A stretch of DNA of 64,000 nucleotides from Dastarcus helophoroides (GCA_028583605.1 CM053327.1:34094126-34158125), one strand, 5' to 3'. Counted from the stretch's first letter, positions 45,340 through 57,413 are shown. The notes: generated by a model from the sequence alone, not told the origin. Numbers and translations are program-made.

Positions 45340-46796
45340 GTAAAACGATTTCATCTAATTTGTTCATATTATACGTCGCTCGCCTTTTTTTTAAACCCGA
45401 TTTTTCGCGTTAATTTCACGTTGAAATCTCTTTTATGCTCTGACCTAACATTTACATCTAATCTGTTCATATTATGCGTGCCTCGACCTTTTTTTTTAAC
45501 CTGAATGTTCGCGTTAATTTCACATTTAAATCTCTTTTACGCTCTGACCTAAGCCAGGAAGCAAACAATCCACATATTTTACCAAGTTAATTATGATCCT
45601 AACTTTGATGGAAAGCTTCTACTGGTGAAAAATGAAACATCTTTCAAAAATACAATTAACACCAGTTGCAATTTCCAGTACAATTCTAAGCTATAAATGC
45701 TAAATAAGTGATGAGATAAAACCTTAACCACATCATATTTTTTCTTGTGAAGTGAAAATATCTAAAAGCGTTAAAATCAAAGTTGAGATGTCTTGTAAAT
45801 TTTTGGAATTATTGCAAAACTAAAGCGATAGTTCATATTATGATCACATATTGCGCTCATTGAAGAAAAAACAAATCAATCACTTTTTGTGAATTTTTCA
45901 TTGAAACAATCATAATATTCCTAATCGTTGGTTGTTCAAGTTATTTGTTTCTTGGTTAATGGCCTTTATCCCTTAGGGATAACTGGCTAGCACATTCCGA
46001 TAAGAAAAAAGCGGACGCTTAACAAAAAACATCTAGGCTCAAGCCGATATCCCTATATCAATATATAAATAAACATTATTTACTCATTAACACTATCTAC
46101 ATCAAACATTTAACAAAATTTCGAAGATGCCTAAAATATTATTGGATTTGACACAGGTACACACACTTGCGTCTCGCTATCACCGTGATCGGAACGCGAA
46201 TTCAACCTTAAAATTGAAAATGTTAGATTTATTAATTTAAATATTGGCGGTTTCAGTTTTTGTTATGATTGGTTTATTCTAAAATTAGCTGAAATATGAC
46301 GACAAACAGAACGTAAATTTAGGGTACCACATTCTTATTAGGTCTCTACTTTCTAACGCTGAATGCACTCACAGCGCCATCATCGCGCATCGACCAAAAA
46401 CTTGGCAAGTTGGCCCTATACGTACACATTCAATTCCATTATTTGAATTTAGTAAGAAAATTTATAACGAAAACGATGGAATACAATGCATAAAACAGCA
46501 ACATCTAACAAATTACCGCTGTTTAAAGAACTACTGTCGAATACCAGTTTCGTTCCATCGTCCACAAACACTTAAACCCACCGACTTTCGAACTAACGCG
46601 TTAGGACGCGACGACTTAGACGTTTAATTTCACTACCCGACACTTTTCCCAGTGGATTACGCGTTAAAACCGAAAGAATTTCCAAATTAAAACGGGAATT
46701 CGAACTTGTGACGCCATTTTCTTGCTCAGGCGTCCTAAGAAGAAATAAGAAGCGCAGGCGCGGGAATACGGCCATCTTAAATTCCTAATATCAAAC
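45340..46796. other. Non-coding region after the membrane-protein stop
   Basis: 45350-45450 and 45455-45557 are a two-copy tandem duplication of about 103 bp (shared TTCATATTAT, GCGTTAATTTCAC and CGCTCTGACCTAA). Beyond that I see nothing recognisable. This may be a 3' UTR intron. Confidence 0.45.
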
Positions 46797-47098
46797 CAAA
46801 TATGTAATACTTCTATATGGCGTGTTTTGTACCTTCGATTGTGTTCAAAAGGCGCGATGGATATATATGTTTGTCTTTTTGGAGGACAAAATTTATTAAC
46901 CAATCCCGTTTCTCGTCAGTTATCTTTGTTGTCATTCATTTATTAGTGTTCCCGCCCATCTTGTCATCTGTTCCCGCTATAAATGAATGAATGCTTGTCC
47001 TCCAAAGAGTACGACATATACTTTCATCTCACCTTTTTGACAACGCATTTTGTAGTGGCGATTATACACAACACGCCATATAGAAGTATTACATATAT
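46797..47098. repeat. Foldback repeat, arms about 90-100 bp
   Basis: The left arm starts ATATGTAATACTTCTATATG. The right arm ends with its reverse complement near 47098. The match continues inward through CGTGTT.TGTA to TTTGGAGGACAA. The spacer is about 110 bp. Confidence 0.8.
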
Positions 47099-47139
47099 GT
47101 ATCAAACAACGCCAAGTATGCTACACCATTATGTAATAC

Positions 47140-48060
47140 TGACGTTAATCTCGAGATTTCGACTATTTACTCAAAATTTCGAATCATTCTCGAAATTACG
47201 AGTGGAAATTTTGGCTTTAATCTCGAAACTTTGGCTTTTTCCGCAAAATTCCGACTTTAATCTCGAGATTTTGACCATTTTCCCAAAATTTCAACTTTAA
47301 TCTTGAAATATAGACTGCTTTCTCGAAAGTTCGAAGTTAAAGTCGAAATTTCGGTTTTAATCCCGAAATTTCGACTTTTTTCACGAAATTTTTATATTCT
47401 ATGGTTACGTTAGACAGATGACAGTTGCGCCTCTTACAATTCAATATTGACACTTGGCAGTAGGGTGCGTTTAGTAATTTCAATTTTTAATAACCACACA
47501 TTTCAATTTTTCGCGAAATTTCAAAATTAAAGTCGAATTTATAAAAAAGAAAGTGGAAATTTCGAGTTCAAGTTGACATTTCGTCTTTTATCTAGAAATT
47601 TCGACTTTAAATTGGAAATTTCAACTTTTTCCTCGAAATTTCAAACTTAATCTCGTAAATTCGAAAACAAATCTAATTTCGAAAAAATGTCGTAATTTCG
47701 AGTTTACAGTCGAAATTTCGCGATTAATGTCGAAATTGGGATTCTATTCTCGGAATTTGGAAGAGATTAGGTCAAAATTTCATGATTAAAGTGGAAATTT
47801 CGGTTTAAAACTCGAAAATTGTGAACAATTTTTATTTTCAAATTGATTTACTTAAAAAAAATAAACTGTTTTTTGTTTTGTTTTGTAATGAATACATGTG
47901 TCACTTGTTCAACCACTAAATAAAAGTTAATAACACGGGTAACAGGTCATAAAATAACGTACGGTAATTTTTTGTGAAAATAAGGTGATTTTGATCGCAT
48001 AAGTATGTAATTTTAGCTTTAAATAAGAAGAAATATGTGGCAACACTGATCTCTACCACA
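47140..48060. repeat. Second copy of the internal part of the 58.8-kb hAT-like element
   Basis: TTTCGAC satellite surrounds an ATTCTATGGTTA block. A 3' block (CTAACCACTAAA-like, then TAACAGGTMATAAAATAMCGT, with M for A or C, to ATATGTGGCAACACTG) matches 59030-59150 and 61930-62060 in order. No terminal repeats were found here. Confidence 0.7.
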
Positions 48061-48615
48061 GGCCACAGAGTAGTTCTCAGAGTCTTTACGCTAGGACAGG
48101 GATTGCTTCAACCACAAAACATAACAACTTGCTTCAACTTCAACAATAAACATCGTCTTTTTAAATCATCGATACTCGAATTGTTGAAGGCTGTGTAACG
48201 CCGTACTTTTAAAATAGGTTTGAAAACCTTCTACCGCCTATTTCGCTATCTATTGATCCTCAAACACATGCACCACAGAATTTATTTTATCGTAGGTCAA
48301 ACATTGCCACTATTTGAAGTAGTTTTAACTTGAGCTCCTCTCTGACTAAAAGATGAATAAAGGATGTTCTAGACACGCTTTCCTAGGAAAAGCCCAAAAA
48401 AAAGTTAACACGACCGTGATGTGATTGTAGGTTCATTTAAGCCCTCATTTTACAGTTTTCGCCCAATACTTGCGAGTAATACACAACAGAGGCCGCTGAT
48501 GTCAGTGGGTGAAAATCAGTCCCATTTTCATTCGACAACTTACATTACCGATGAATCTCCTTCTTATAGGACTCCATAGTTGAAATGCATCTCTAGCCAA
48601 TAAGGATATTAAGGG
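48061..48615. other. Unannotated region
   Basis: No gene or repeat is recognised. Confidence 0.4.
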
Positions 48616-49088
48616 TAGGGATGCACAAAATTTTTGAAACATCGATATTGTCTCCATTCGATGTATCGAAAAACATGTATCGATATGTTTCATTACATCG
48701 GTACCTGTCTTCATGGTAAACTCTTATTGGTCTTATTTCAAAATATGTTTTAAAATATTGTCAGTATTTATTAATAAAAATTTAAATATTTCCAAACTGG
48801 GTCGTAGAAATGTTAAATAAAAACATCGATACCTGTATTTAGATATTTGATGTATCGATGTATCGTATAAATAAGATGTCCCACGGTAATATTACACCAC
48901 ATCACAAGGCAAAATTTCATTTGCCGACCAGGTTTCCACCTACGGAATTTTAACATTATACCCTTACCAGTCACGCGATACATCGGAAACAAATATATCG
49001 ATACCCTTTCGATACATCGGGTCAAAAGTATCGATGCAAAAATGGCGAACATCAAAACGAAAACATCGATGTATCGTGTGCATCCCTA
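48616..49088. mobile_element. hAT-type MITE, ATCGATG-rich
   Basis: The ends TAGGGATGCAC and GTGCATCCCTA are perfect inverted repeats. The subterminal regions are rich in ATCGAT motifs. I see no clear target duplication. There is no transposase. Confidence 0.75.
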
Positions 49089-49116
49089 GTTGACAGTTGA
49101 TATTTATAGTTGGATT

Positions 49117-49952
49117 TAGGGATGCAAGATAATTTTAATATCGATATAAATAATGACTTTTTTTCAATTTATTTAACATTTCTTCGGCCCAGTTTGGAAA
49201 TATTTAAATTTTTCTGGTTTGTTGACAATTTTCTAAACAGTTTTTGAAATGCGACTACGTGATATTTAAATTTCTTGATAACGTCACTTCATGACAGTTC
49301 ACAAATTAAGAGGTTAGTTTATTTTACATAGAATAGGAATAAGGAAAAATAGGAGGCCAAACTGGGCCGAAAAAATGTTAAATAAATTGAAAAAAACATA
49401 ATATTTCCGGTCAATAAGGGTCTACCGTGAAGTATAAATAATGACAGCAGACAAATATCGATAATCAATAATATCGAACATGTTTTTATTGATAATCGGT
49501 ATTTTGGAAATTAACAAAAAACTTGCAAACGGGCTCCACTCTAGAAATTTGTACGTATTTTCTGCATATTATTTTTTGCAATCTAAAAAAAAGGTCCTCT
49601 GTCTGCATTTTTGTATCCATCATTGGCGACGATTGGCCGATTGATATCGGTTATCGAGTAATATCGATAATATCATATCCACCATTCTTTATGGTGAACT
49701 CTTATTGACCGGAAATATTATGTTTTTAATTTTATTTAACATTTCTTCGGTCAGTTTGGAAATATTAAAATTTTTATTTATATTTCAAAATCTGTTTAGA
49801 ATATTGTCAACAAACAATAAAAATTTAAATATTTCCAAAGTAGGCCGAAGAAATGTTAAATAAAATCAAAAAACACATCCACCATGTGATATTGATATTT
49901 TTGCTTCGATATTATCGATAATATCTGTCAATCAATATATCGTTGCATCCTA
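49117..49952. mobile_element. hAT-type MITE with 8-bp duplication (836 bp)
   Basis: The ends TAGGGATGCAAG and (minus strand) TAGGATGCAACG are imperfect inverted repeats. The flanks GTTGGATT (49109-49116) and GTTGGGTT (49953-49960) differ by one base and are consistent with an 8-bp target duplication. The interior has inverted copies of the AACATTTCTTCGG...GGAAATATT segment. There is no coding capacity. Confidence 0.8.
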
Positions 49953-49960
49953 GTTGGGTT

Positions 49961-50447
49961 TATTTTAATTCTGGTTGTAAGGCCGAATTGTTGTGTAACT
50001 AATATTCCGAATATTGGGCCAGAAATTTGGACTACCGATCACTATTTGGGGATTTGTATTGTTTATTGAATTAGATTGTTTTTGATTAAAGGAAGGACCA
50101 CTCACGGTAGATGAAATAAAAAGACGTTAGCACGGTTTATTAACTTCTTCACCCTTGGGAGGCTGCTTGGTTATTCTTTTTGTGTTTGTTGGCTACTGCC
50201 TTTAAATAAAATTTATGATCCCTTGCGATAGGGCCAAGCAAGAAAACTGAAGTAGGGCGATCGACAGGTATATACAAAAATTGTCAAAGAACATAGAACA
50301 CCACAAAGTTATCGTGACAGCTCTTAACTGGTTGTCGACAACTTATTTTTTCCCACTCCCACCCGTATATTCACTGTTTTCTTTATACCTTACGAGCAGG
50401 ATAGATTGACCATATCAGTCTAGTGAACGGATATAATGAAAGTCGCG
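49961..50447. other. Unannotated region
   Basis: I see nothing recognisable. Confidence 0.4.
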
Positions 50448-50505
50448 CCGTGATTGGTCGATTTCATATCCACACTAGTGTGGATATGAAATTGACCAAT
50501 CACGG
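50448..50505. repeat. 58-bp palindrome without spacer
   Basis: CCGTGATTGGTC...CCACACTAGTGTGG...GACCAATCACGG is symmetric about CTAG (centre 50476/50477). The only exception is one G/T pair, which would be a wobble pair in RNA. Confidence 0.95.
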
Positions 50506-50873
50506 CATGCGATAAAGAGGAATGTCATTTTTAGATTCAGAATTATACCACAGAATCTGTCAAACTGACTTCGGTATTTACCAAAGAAAGTATTTAAAAT
50601 GAGTGCTTTTAGTGCAGAATCAGTAAACTTTATCCCAGCGGACATTTCTGAAGCTGCAAGTGATATATTCAAGATATGATTACCTTAAAAATCAAATAGT
50701 AAATATGAATTTTGTTGCGATAAATTTGTGACGTTTCATTGACACATGGACACTATATAAAATATATTAGAAACTGCAAATGTCACATGAAAAATTATTA
50801 ATTTGCTAAATCGTATTTTAGTCTTTGATAGATCGTGGTCGTGGGAAGAATACACTGTACAACTCGAACGGAT

Positions 50874-50952
50874 TGTCCATATCGCACTGGAACGATTGAG
50901 GCACTCCGCCTTCGGCGTCGTGCTCAAACTTCGTTCTCGTGCGATATGGACA
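50874..50952 (+). ncRNA. Candidate structured RNA: 79-nt long imperfect hairpin
   Basis: TGTCCATATCGCAC at the 5' edge pairs perfectly (14 bp) with the 3' edge. The stem continues inward with GAACGA/TCGTTC, TTGAG/CTCAA, CAC/GTG and CGCC/GGCG around a TTC loop. Only small bulges interrupt it. Length, bulge pattern and loop resemble a microRNA precursor, but a MITE remnant would also fold this way. The opposite strand folds equally well, so the strand is arbitrary. No expression evidence can be given. Confidence 0.35.
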
Positions 50953-52089
50953 TCATATCCGCTCCTGTTGCACAAACTACTATTGTTGTCAGTTATAATA
51001 TTGGAATTTTAATCGTGTTTTAGTGTTTTACAAATGATTAGCTCCAAACTCAATTCTTGTCGCAGCTGCAAGTTTTACTTAACATTACAAGGTACCTGCT
51101 ATTTGCTTATTTTGCTTAATTCTTTCCATTTTTTGACCTACTGATATCAGGTCAAATTTCATCACTTCCTTTGCATTTTACAAAAAATTCTTATGAGATT
51201 TTCGCTGTCCGCCACTTTTAAACTAAAATTGCCAAGCTACTTTGGCAAAAAAAACCAGTCATTTTTAACAAAAGCCGCTCTTCTAGAGAATTACGGACTA
51301 TTGTGAGATTGACCACAGACTCTTTGAGTACATCCACCGGAAAGTCCACCGAACTGTCAACGCTTTTGCTTGCTCTGTGCTACCAAACAAAGATGCCACA
51401 GAACATAAACAGCGTTGCCAGATGTCGAGAAATAATTCACAATGAAAAGCCCCAATTTCAAAGAAAATATTGAACTGTACAAATATAAGACCCGTTAACT
51501 ATGATTACTGAGCTGAATATCATAATTAGCTGTTAATCCAATAGCTAAACATTTAAATTGATTCGATTGCAACAACATTATTTTTGTTAGGTATAGTCCA
51601 TTTCAGATAAATTGACCCAAGAGTACGCCACGAAGTATTAAAACAAGCTTTAGATAAATTACTAAAAAGTCACCCCGAAACTGAAGCTGCCTTCACGCGT
51701 ATATTTTGATGATTAATGTGTTGCCTACATTTTAATGGTTGTTTGGCAGAAATAATTTGAATAAATGTTTTCTATATTATCCATTATTAACAGTTTAATA
51801 ATTTTCAGCGGAAATTACCATAAAATGTAAAAATATCATTCTTAAATCAAAATATTTAATGATATATAGATTAGGGTTTTAAGAACACCGTTAAGAAATG
51901 TCAGAGCACTGTCACACGACCATATCTCTAAATATTACTAGGTATTGTTGTTGTCATTACAAAATTAGAAGCTCGGGGCCTACTCTGATGCACATTTATC
52001 TGAAATGAACCACATCAAAATTAAAGGTATTCTGTGATCAATCAACCTTTTAGATTATGAAATAACTGATTGTGTTAACTCATTTTCAG
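50953..52089. other. Unannotated region with an inverted-repeat partner
   Basis: About 51650-51745 (GCTTTAGATAAATTACTAAA, then TTAATGTGTTGCCTACATTT) is the reverse complement of about 55150-55245. No gene is recognised. Confidence 0.45.
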
Positions 52090-52260
52090 GTCGCCCTTAT
52101 GGACAGCCCTTACACATGCGCAAACGTTGTCAACCGACGTAATTAGCTGACCCGAGGAGAATGAAGTAGAATTAAGTCTACTGAATCCAGTCATTCCTCA
52201 CATTATACCTCTCCCATTTATTAAGAATCAAGATCAAGAAATAGAAAAATAAACTATAAA
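52090..52260 (+). other. Possible terminal (3' UTR) exon with AATAAA
   Basis: The acceptor CATTTTCAG ends at 52089. The stretch is GC-richer than its surroundings and ends with the poly(A) signal AATAAA at 52248-52253. It has only a 16-codon open stretch. The upstream donor at 45339|45340 lies 32 bp after the membrane-protein stop, so a spliced 3' UTR is a reasonable hypothesis. Confidence 0.3.
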
Positions 52261-53023
52261 TTTTGCTACGAATGTTGTCTTCTTAACCTCATTGTTGTTA
52301 ATGTTCTTCCTTAAAGCGATTACCGTGAAAACACCTGAAATAAAACCTTTGGCTTTGAAAATGATGTTTGCTACTGTGCCTCATTCTGTTTAATCTATAA
52401 CAATTTAAATTATTGTTCTTATGATTGTTTAAAAAAAAATTATGAATAAAATTATTGCATTAGTTGTCTTTAACTCTTATAATATCCTGGACCTTCATAA
52501 TAAAGTTGTTTATTTCATTAAGTGACCTATCTTTGAAATTGGAGAAAATAAAATCAGAACTTGTCAAGGAACAACAAATGTTATAAACAATTCAAATTCG
52601 CAACTTTCTGCGAAAGTGCATATAACATTTATTAAAAACTCAGAAATTAGTCAAAAGTAAATTTTTGGAAGTTGTATCTGATCTGACAACCATAACTTAA
52701 AACATAAATGCAGGTTGTCTTACAACTAATTGAATCTATCGATTTCTCAAAATTTAGTTCGATAATTGTACCATTATCATTTTAAATTATGACGAAAAGT
52801 TGACATTTCAAAAAAAAATAGGAAGTCTAGTACTTATTTAACATTAGGGCGTGTTGATAACGCGGGATGGTTACGCCCTCTATCCTAAATCGCTTAACGC
52901 GCCCTAAGAAGTTTTCATTTCAAAAACCAAACATTTATAACAAAAATTGGTTTAAACTTGAAAGTTCGAGAACGAAATTTGAGAAGAATTCGCAGACTTT
53001 GGTATTGAACTTTTATAAATAAA
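52261..53023. other. Unannotated AT-rich region
   Basis: I see nothing recognisable. Confidence 0.4.
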
Positions 53024-53480
53024 CTAGCTGGCCCTTCTGACTTCATACCACCTAAGAATTAATAAATATTGTGTTAAATTATTAGCTCGATTAAATTTTA
53101 CATTACAATATTTAATACACTCGCACATGGGATTTGCTGCGTCGCTACAAAACGCCCTGTGCCAGTTTCCGAAAGAATCCTAAGCGAAAAACAGTTTAAA
53201 ACGGGCCACAATCAAAAGAGATACAGCGACATCTAGTAGAAACTGGTTACAACACGTTTACGGTTAGTGTAGGTTGCGATACCTTTTTGTCATGTTCCGG
53301 TTACGATTCAGAGATGGCGTGATACACGGATTCCTTATAAACAATTTTTCGATATTTTTGTAGTTATTCTGCTATTCGAGGCCAAGACAAATCCATCAAA
53401 GCTAAAAATATAACAATTCGTCCAGCCGTTCTGGAGTTATAAATGGTATAACCAACACGACCTTGTTTTATGTACACAGA
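53024..53480 (-). mobile_element. Non-autonomous Helitron, copy 2 (457 bp)
   Basis: On the minus strand it starts TCTGTGTACATAAAAC after an A and ends GGGCCAGCTAG before a T. It matches 35399-35814 throughout (for example GGCCTCGAATAGCAGAATAA). Its 5' end lies 60 bp beyond the stop of the coiled-coil gene and about 32 bp past that gene's poly(A) signal. Confidence 0.82.
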
Positions 53481-53512
53481 TGAAAAACTGAAAAGAACCC
53501 TCGTCAAATTAT

Positions 53513-53518
53513 TTTATT
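53513..53518 (-). promoter_or_regulatory. Poly(A) signal of the coiled-coil gene
   Basis: AATAAA on the minus strand, 22 bp after the stop codon. The Helitron begins about 32 bp further on, near the expected cleavage site. Confidence 0.6.
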
Positions 53519-53540
53519 TTATCATATTTATGCAACAAAA

Positions 53541-54158
53541 TCATGTTTCCTTTTTTTCTTCAGTTGGTGGGTTCGCTTCTTCTTTAGGTGCCTCTTCCTG
53601 TACTTCCCCGTTTGGTGCGCTCGGCTCATTCGCAGACGCATTCTCAGATCTGTTCCCCCTTAGTTCATCCACCACTCCTCTGGCGAGTTCCCGTTCGTTA
53701 TACCTCTCGCGTAAAGCAGTGAATAAACAAAGCTGCGTTTCGTACTCCCTTTTGAGTTCACCGTTATGTCGTATCATCTGTTCGAGTTTTTTATGCATAA
53801 GCTCGTGACGTTCCTTTTCTGCGCTGTGTCTGTCGGCCATGCACTGAATTTTATTTTCTAACTGCTTAACCTCCAAATTACGAATTTCGAGTAAATCTTT
53901 TGTTATCGAAACCACATCTTTGAGGGACTCGATTTGTTGATTAAGCGCTTGGATCTGAAGTTCCTGGTTTTTTATAACTTTGGTATTTTCAAAAATTATG
54001 CTTTTGGCGCGGGTTAAAGTGTCTTCGGATCTCAGTTTTAACACATCGACTTCCTCCGCTTCTTTTAGATGTTTCGCGTTCAATTTCTGCGACTCTGCCA
54101 GTTGCTCTTCCAATTGTTTAATGTGGGATTTCAACTCGTTTACGTCATCACCCATTGT
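53541..54158 (-). CDS. Coiled-coil protein, exon 2 (main exon)
   Basis: The acceptor on the minus strand (CCAATTTTTTTTCAG) precedes ACA ATG GGT. Joined in phase 0 to the 13-codon exon at 56841-56879, the protein has 218 residues. From about residue 18 to 165 it is heptad-rich (for example HIKQLEEQLAESQKL and EVKQLENKIQCMADRHSAEK), indicating a long coiled coil. The last 45 residues are acidic, Pro/Glu-rich and probably disordered, ending PPTEEKKET. No signal peptide, membrane segment or catalytic motif is visible. It is likely a cytosolic or centrosome/vesicle-associated scaffold, but I do not recognise the family. It is transcribed divergently from Tim17. Confidence 0.85.
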   Translation of the reverse strand, partial: TMGDDVNELKSHIKQLEEQLAESQKLNAKHLKEAEEVDVLKLRSEDTLTRAKSIIFENTKVIKNQELQIQALNQQIESLKDVVSITKDLLEIRNLEVKQLENKIQCMADRHSAEKERHELMHKKLEQMIRHNGELKREYETQLCLFTALRERYNERELARGVVDELRGNRSENASANEPSAPNGEVQEEAPKEEANPPTEEKKET

Positions 54159-56840
54159 CTGAAAAAAAATTGGGCAAAAGTTAATATTTTGTTTGACCAA
54201 ATCAAATCGATGGTGACTAACCAAAGCATTTTAAAATTCATTACCAAAACTACTCAACATTTTCGAGAAAAAAGACATGTCAAGATTAAAATTTTGTGAA
54301 AAATCAAAGGGTGTGGAAAATTTCGAAATTTATAGCTTAAAACATGGAAATTTTACCTCTTTCTAAAATTTGAAACAGTAGAATTAATTCTCATTAATTT
54401 TACAAAGTTTTTCTGAAAATTTCGCGCTTAAAAGGTAGAATTGTCGATACTACTAGAGTCAAAAGCACATCAAAAGTATTTATTGATTAACGTAGTCTTT
54501 AGATTAGACAACGTCGCAATGAAATAAGGGATAAAGAAATATCTATGACCGAACAATGTCATAGTCTAAATTATTTAATTTCAATAAAGAAATATTTTAT
54601 TGGAAAAATATAAAAGTTACATTTAAAAAAATGTTAGAGAACAGGTTTCAGTAGTTTGAATTAGCAAATTAATTACGGGCAGTTCTGCAAAGTTTGACAC
54701 ATAACCTTAAAACGGAAACGAACAATGGTTATTTATTCGATGGTTGGTCACGGAATTGTTAGTATAAAAACGACGTTGCCACGTTTAATAAACTCCAAGA
54801 AAAGTAGGATAAAAAATGAATTTTTGATATTTATTCGCTAATTACTTCTACCACTCGCTCTAAAATTGTACTTCCAAGTGCCTAAAATGTTTTATATGTT
54901 ATGTTCGATCGTGTTCTCAAATTTCGAGTATTTTCAATATTTTCGATTTTTATCCAAAATCTTTCAATATAAAATAATTTTTTTTTAATATCTTGTTGTT
55001 GTTTTAGTCGTTAATAAAGTTTAATAGTTAGAATTTTAAAGAATTCTGCAAAGTAAAGGTTAGAAATGTCAATTAGATATTAAATTATTAGCAACGCTAA
55101 TTATAAATAATATAAAAAATAGTCAGTCCGATTATTTCTGCCAAATCCCTAAAATATAGGCAACACATTAATCGTCAAAGTGAGTACGCGTGAATTCAGC
55201 TTTAGTTTTGGTGTTTTTTTAGTAACTTATGAAAACGCAGAGGGTGGCAACTCAATGCCAATCCGAACTGTCAAAGCAAAGTTAAATCTTTTGAAGATGG
55301 CACTTGAGTACTCATATAGGGATGACTGCGAGCTATTTAAAATATAATTCAAAAAATGAACATTAAAATGAAAAAATAATTGAATAGATTATTTTTATTT
55401 CATAAATGTTTATAAGTATACTGTTACAATACCGTTTATAGAGATAAACAGTGAAAAAGAGTCTCTCGGGGACGGACATCTTGAGTATAAAGTCGTAGAA
55501 AATTGGAAGCCAAAAATCTAATAAAAACCAAATTTTCCACTACATATCCTAGACACTGACACTTTGGTAAGAAATAAGAATGCAGTTGTAAGGTTGCTGA
55601 ATGCGGTGTATAATCGTTTGTGTTCAATTAATACCCTGATGTCGACAAAGTTTGCATTCCATTGAAAAGTTGAAACATATTCATTACTGAAAGCCGATAA
55701 TCCACTTTTCATTTACTTACTTTTTCGCTTTCAGATAACAAACCAATTTATTTAAACTTCATCGCTTAGTATCTTACACCAATAAAGCAGTAAAACGCGA
55801 CAGCACAGAATACTTTCACGTGCGACAGATGAAAAAAAAACATGACATATCATTGTTCTATCAATATTTTATCGACATTTAGTAGTCGAAAAATAAACCC
55901 AAACTCTCGAAAAGCATCCGTAACATATATAATTCCGAGTTTCAAGTGAAAGTGAACGAAAATTGAAACATTAACGCCCATTTGCTTCGTTTGATTATTT
56001 TGAATTTGAATGAGGCAAATTTACATATTGACTCTGACAACTAATAGTTTGACAGTTACGAATGTATCAAGTCATAGAGGTGATAAGATTCAAAATAGTG
56101 TCTATAACATGTATACATATAGCATTACCATGGATTATAGAATAAGGAGAGTGCACGGCCGATATTGGCCATGATAAAAATTTGACCGAAATGTGTCTAG
56201 AAAGTGGAGTGGCTCCGACCATTTCCTTTGTCTCTTTCTCCCAATAGCCATATTTATTTACTTTCTCATTGATAGTAGAAATTCATCACTCCTGAAATCA
56301 CGAGAACCTACTACCTTCTCTCTATACGTTTTATCGACACCGTTTTCCACGATCGTGCACTATCCTTCTTCTACAATACGTAAGCGTTACTTACAAAAGG
56401 TTTACCTTCTTTCAGAGAAGAATACCTATTCTGGGTGTCATAAGTAACAAAAATGAAAAAAAAGCATGATTTGTAATCCAAGTCACAGCTTTAATCTACT
56501 CTGCGTGAAAAGGTTAATTTAATATTTCACAGCCTACTCACAGATACACATTTATCAGAAATGACATGAACGACAGCATGTTATTACCGCCAAAGATATA
56601 ATCAATTACTCATAGAAAAATAGTGATAATATTTAGCTACTCCATAGAAATTAGTGATCATATTAATCAAAATCAGATTCGCCGGTATACAATTCCGTCT
56701 ACATTCTTCCATCATTTACGCCTCGACTGTTCTATTTTTAATGCAATTGCGAGGAAAAGAAAAAATCACATGAAAACGATCGTTCAATATTCAACATTTC
56801 AAACGTGCATATAAGGCAATAAAAATAAACTAACATTTAC
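54159..56840 (-). other. Intron of the coiled-coil gene
   Basis: GT-AG intron on the minus strand. About 55150-55245 is the reverse complement of 51650-51745. Frames of 60-84 codons inside (for example 56193-56447) are not supported as genes. Confidence 0.65.
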
Positions 56841-56879
56841 CTTTTCTGCGTTAGATGCAACTTGTTCATCAAGGGACAT
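56841..56879 (-). CDS. Coiled-coil protein, exon 1
   Basis: ATG and 12 further codons (MSLDEQVASNAEK) end at the donor AAAAG|GTAAATG on the minus strand, in phase 0 with the exon at 54158. An alternative start at ATG 54153-54155 in exon 2 would give a protein shorter by 14 residues. The intron is about 2.7 kb and contains an inverted copy of sequence from 51.7 kb. Confidence 0.75.
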
Positions 56880-57413
56880 TTTTCTGATCTCCGTGCTTCG
56901 TTGTAGTTTAGATGTAGCGAAAAACTGATTATTTTTAGACAACTTTTAATCTATTTTTACGTCCGGTATTAATAGAACGAATTTCGAACATTTGAAGTTG
57001 GCGCCACTTGGTTAACCTAATTGCCTATTTGACATTTTCTAAAAATCATCATTTTTGTAAAACATCAAATGATATTATTTTAATTTTTGTATTTCTTTCA
57101 ATCAAATAAGTTCGCAGTGTTATTGAAATTTTCTGACTTTTACTATCAAGATGTGTTGTGAAATATTAGCTCCGCCACTTTTACGCTGCCCTTAGCTCTC
57201 GTCGCATGATAAGTGATAGAGGAAATGTGAATAATATTGATTTTTTTTACAATAAAGAAGCAACTAATTATTTTTCACGTTTATTTCTTCGTTGGTGAGT
57301 ATTGCGAGTTATAAATTTAATATTATATTACGTATTCACCGGGTAATAATGACAGACTCAATTCATGTAACTTTTAGGTTAACTTTGTTACAAATTTTTA
57401 ATTGTCGATAACT
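56880..57413. promoter_or_regulatory. Shared divergent upstream region
   Basis: 534 bp separate the two start codons, on opposite strands. It must hold both 5' UTRs and both promoters or one bidirectional promoter. No clear TATA box or CpG-rich block is visible. Confidence 0.5.

Noticed and set aside
46593..46903. Overlapping minus-strand frames of 60-79 codons
   Set aside because: They overlap the foldback arm and each other; no family resemblance.
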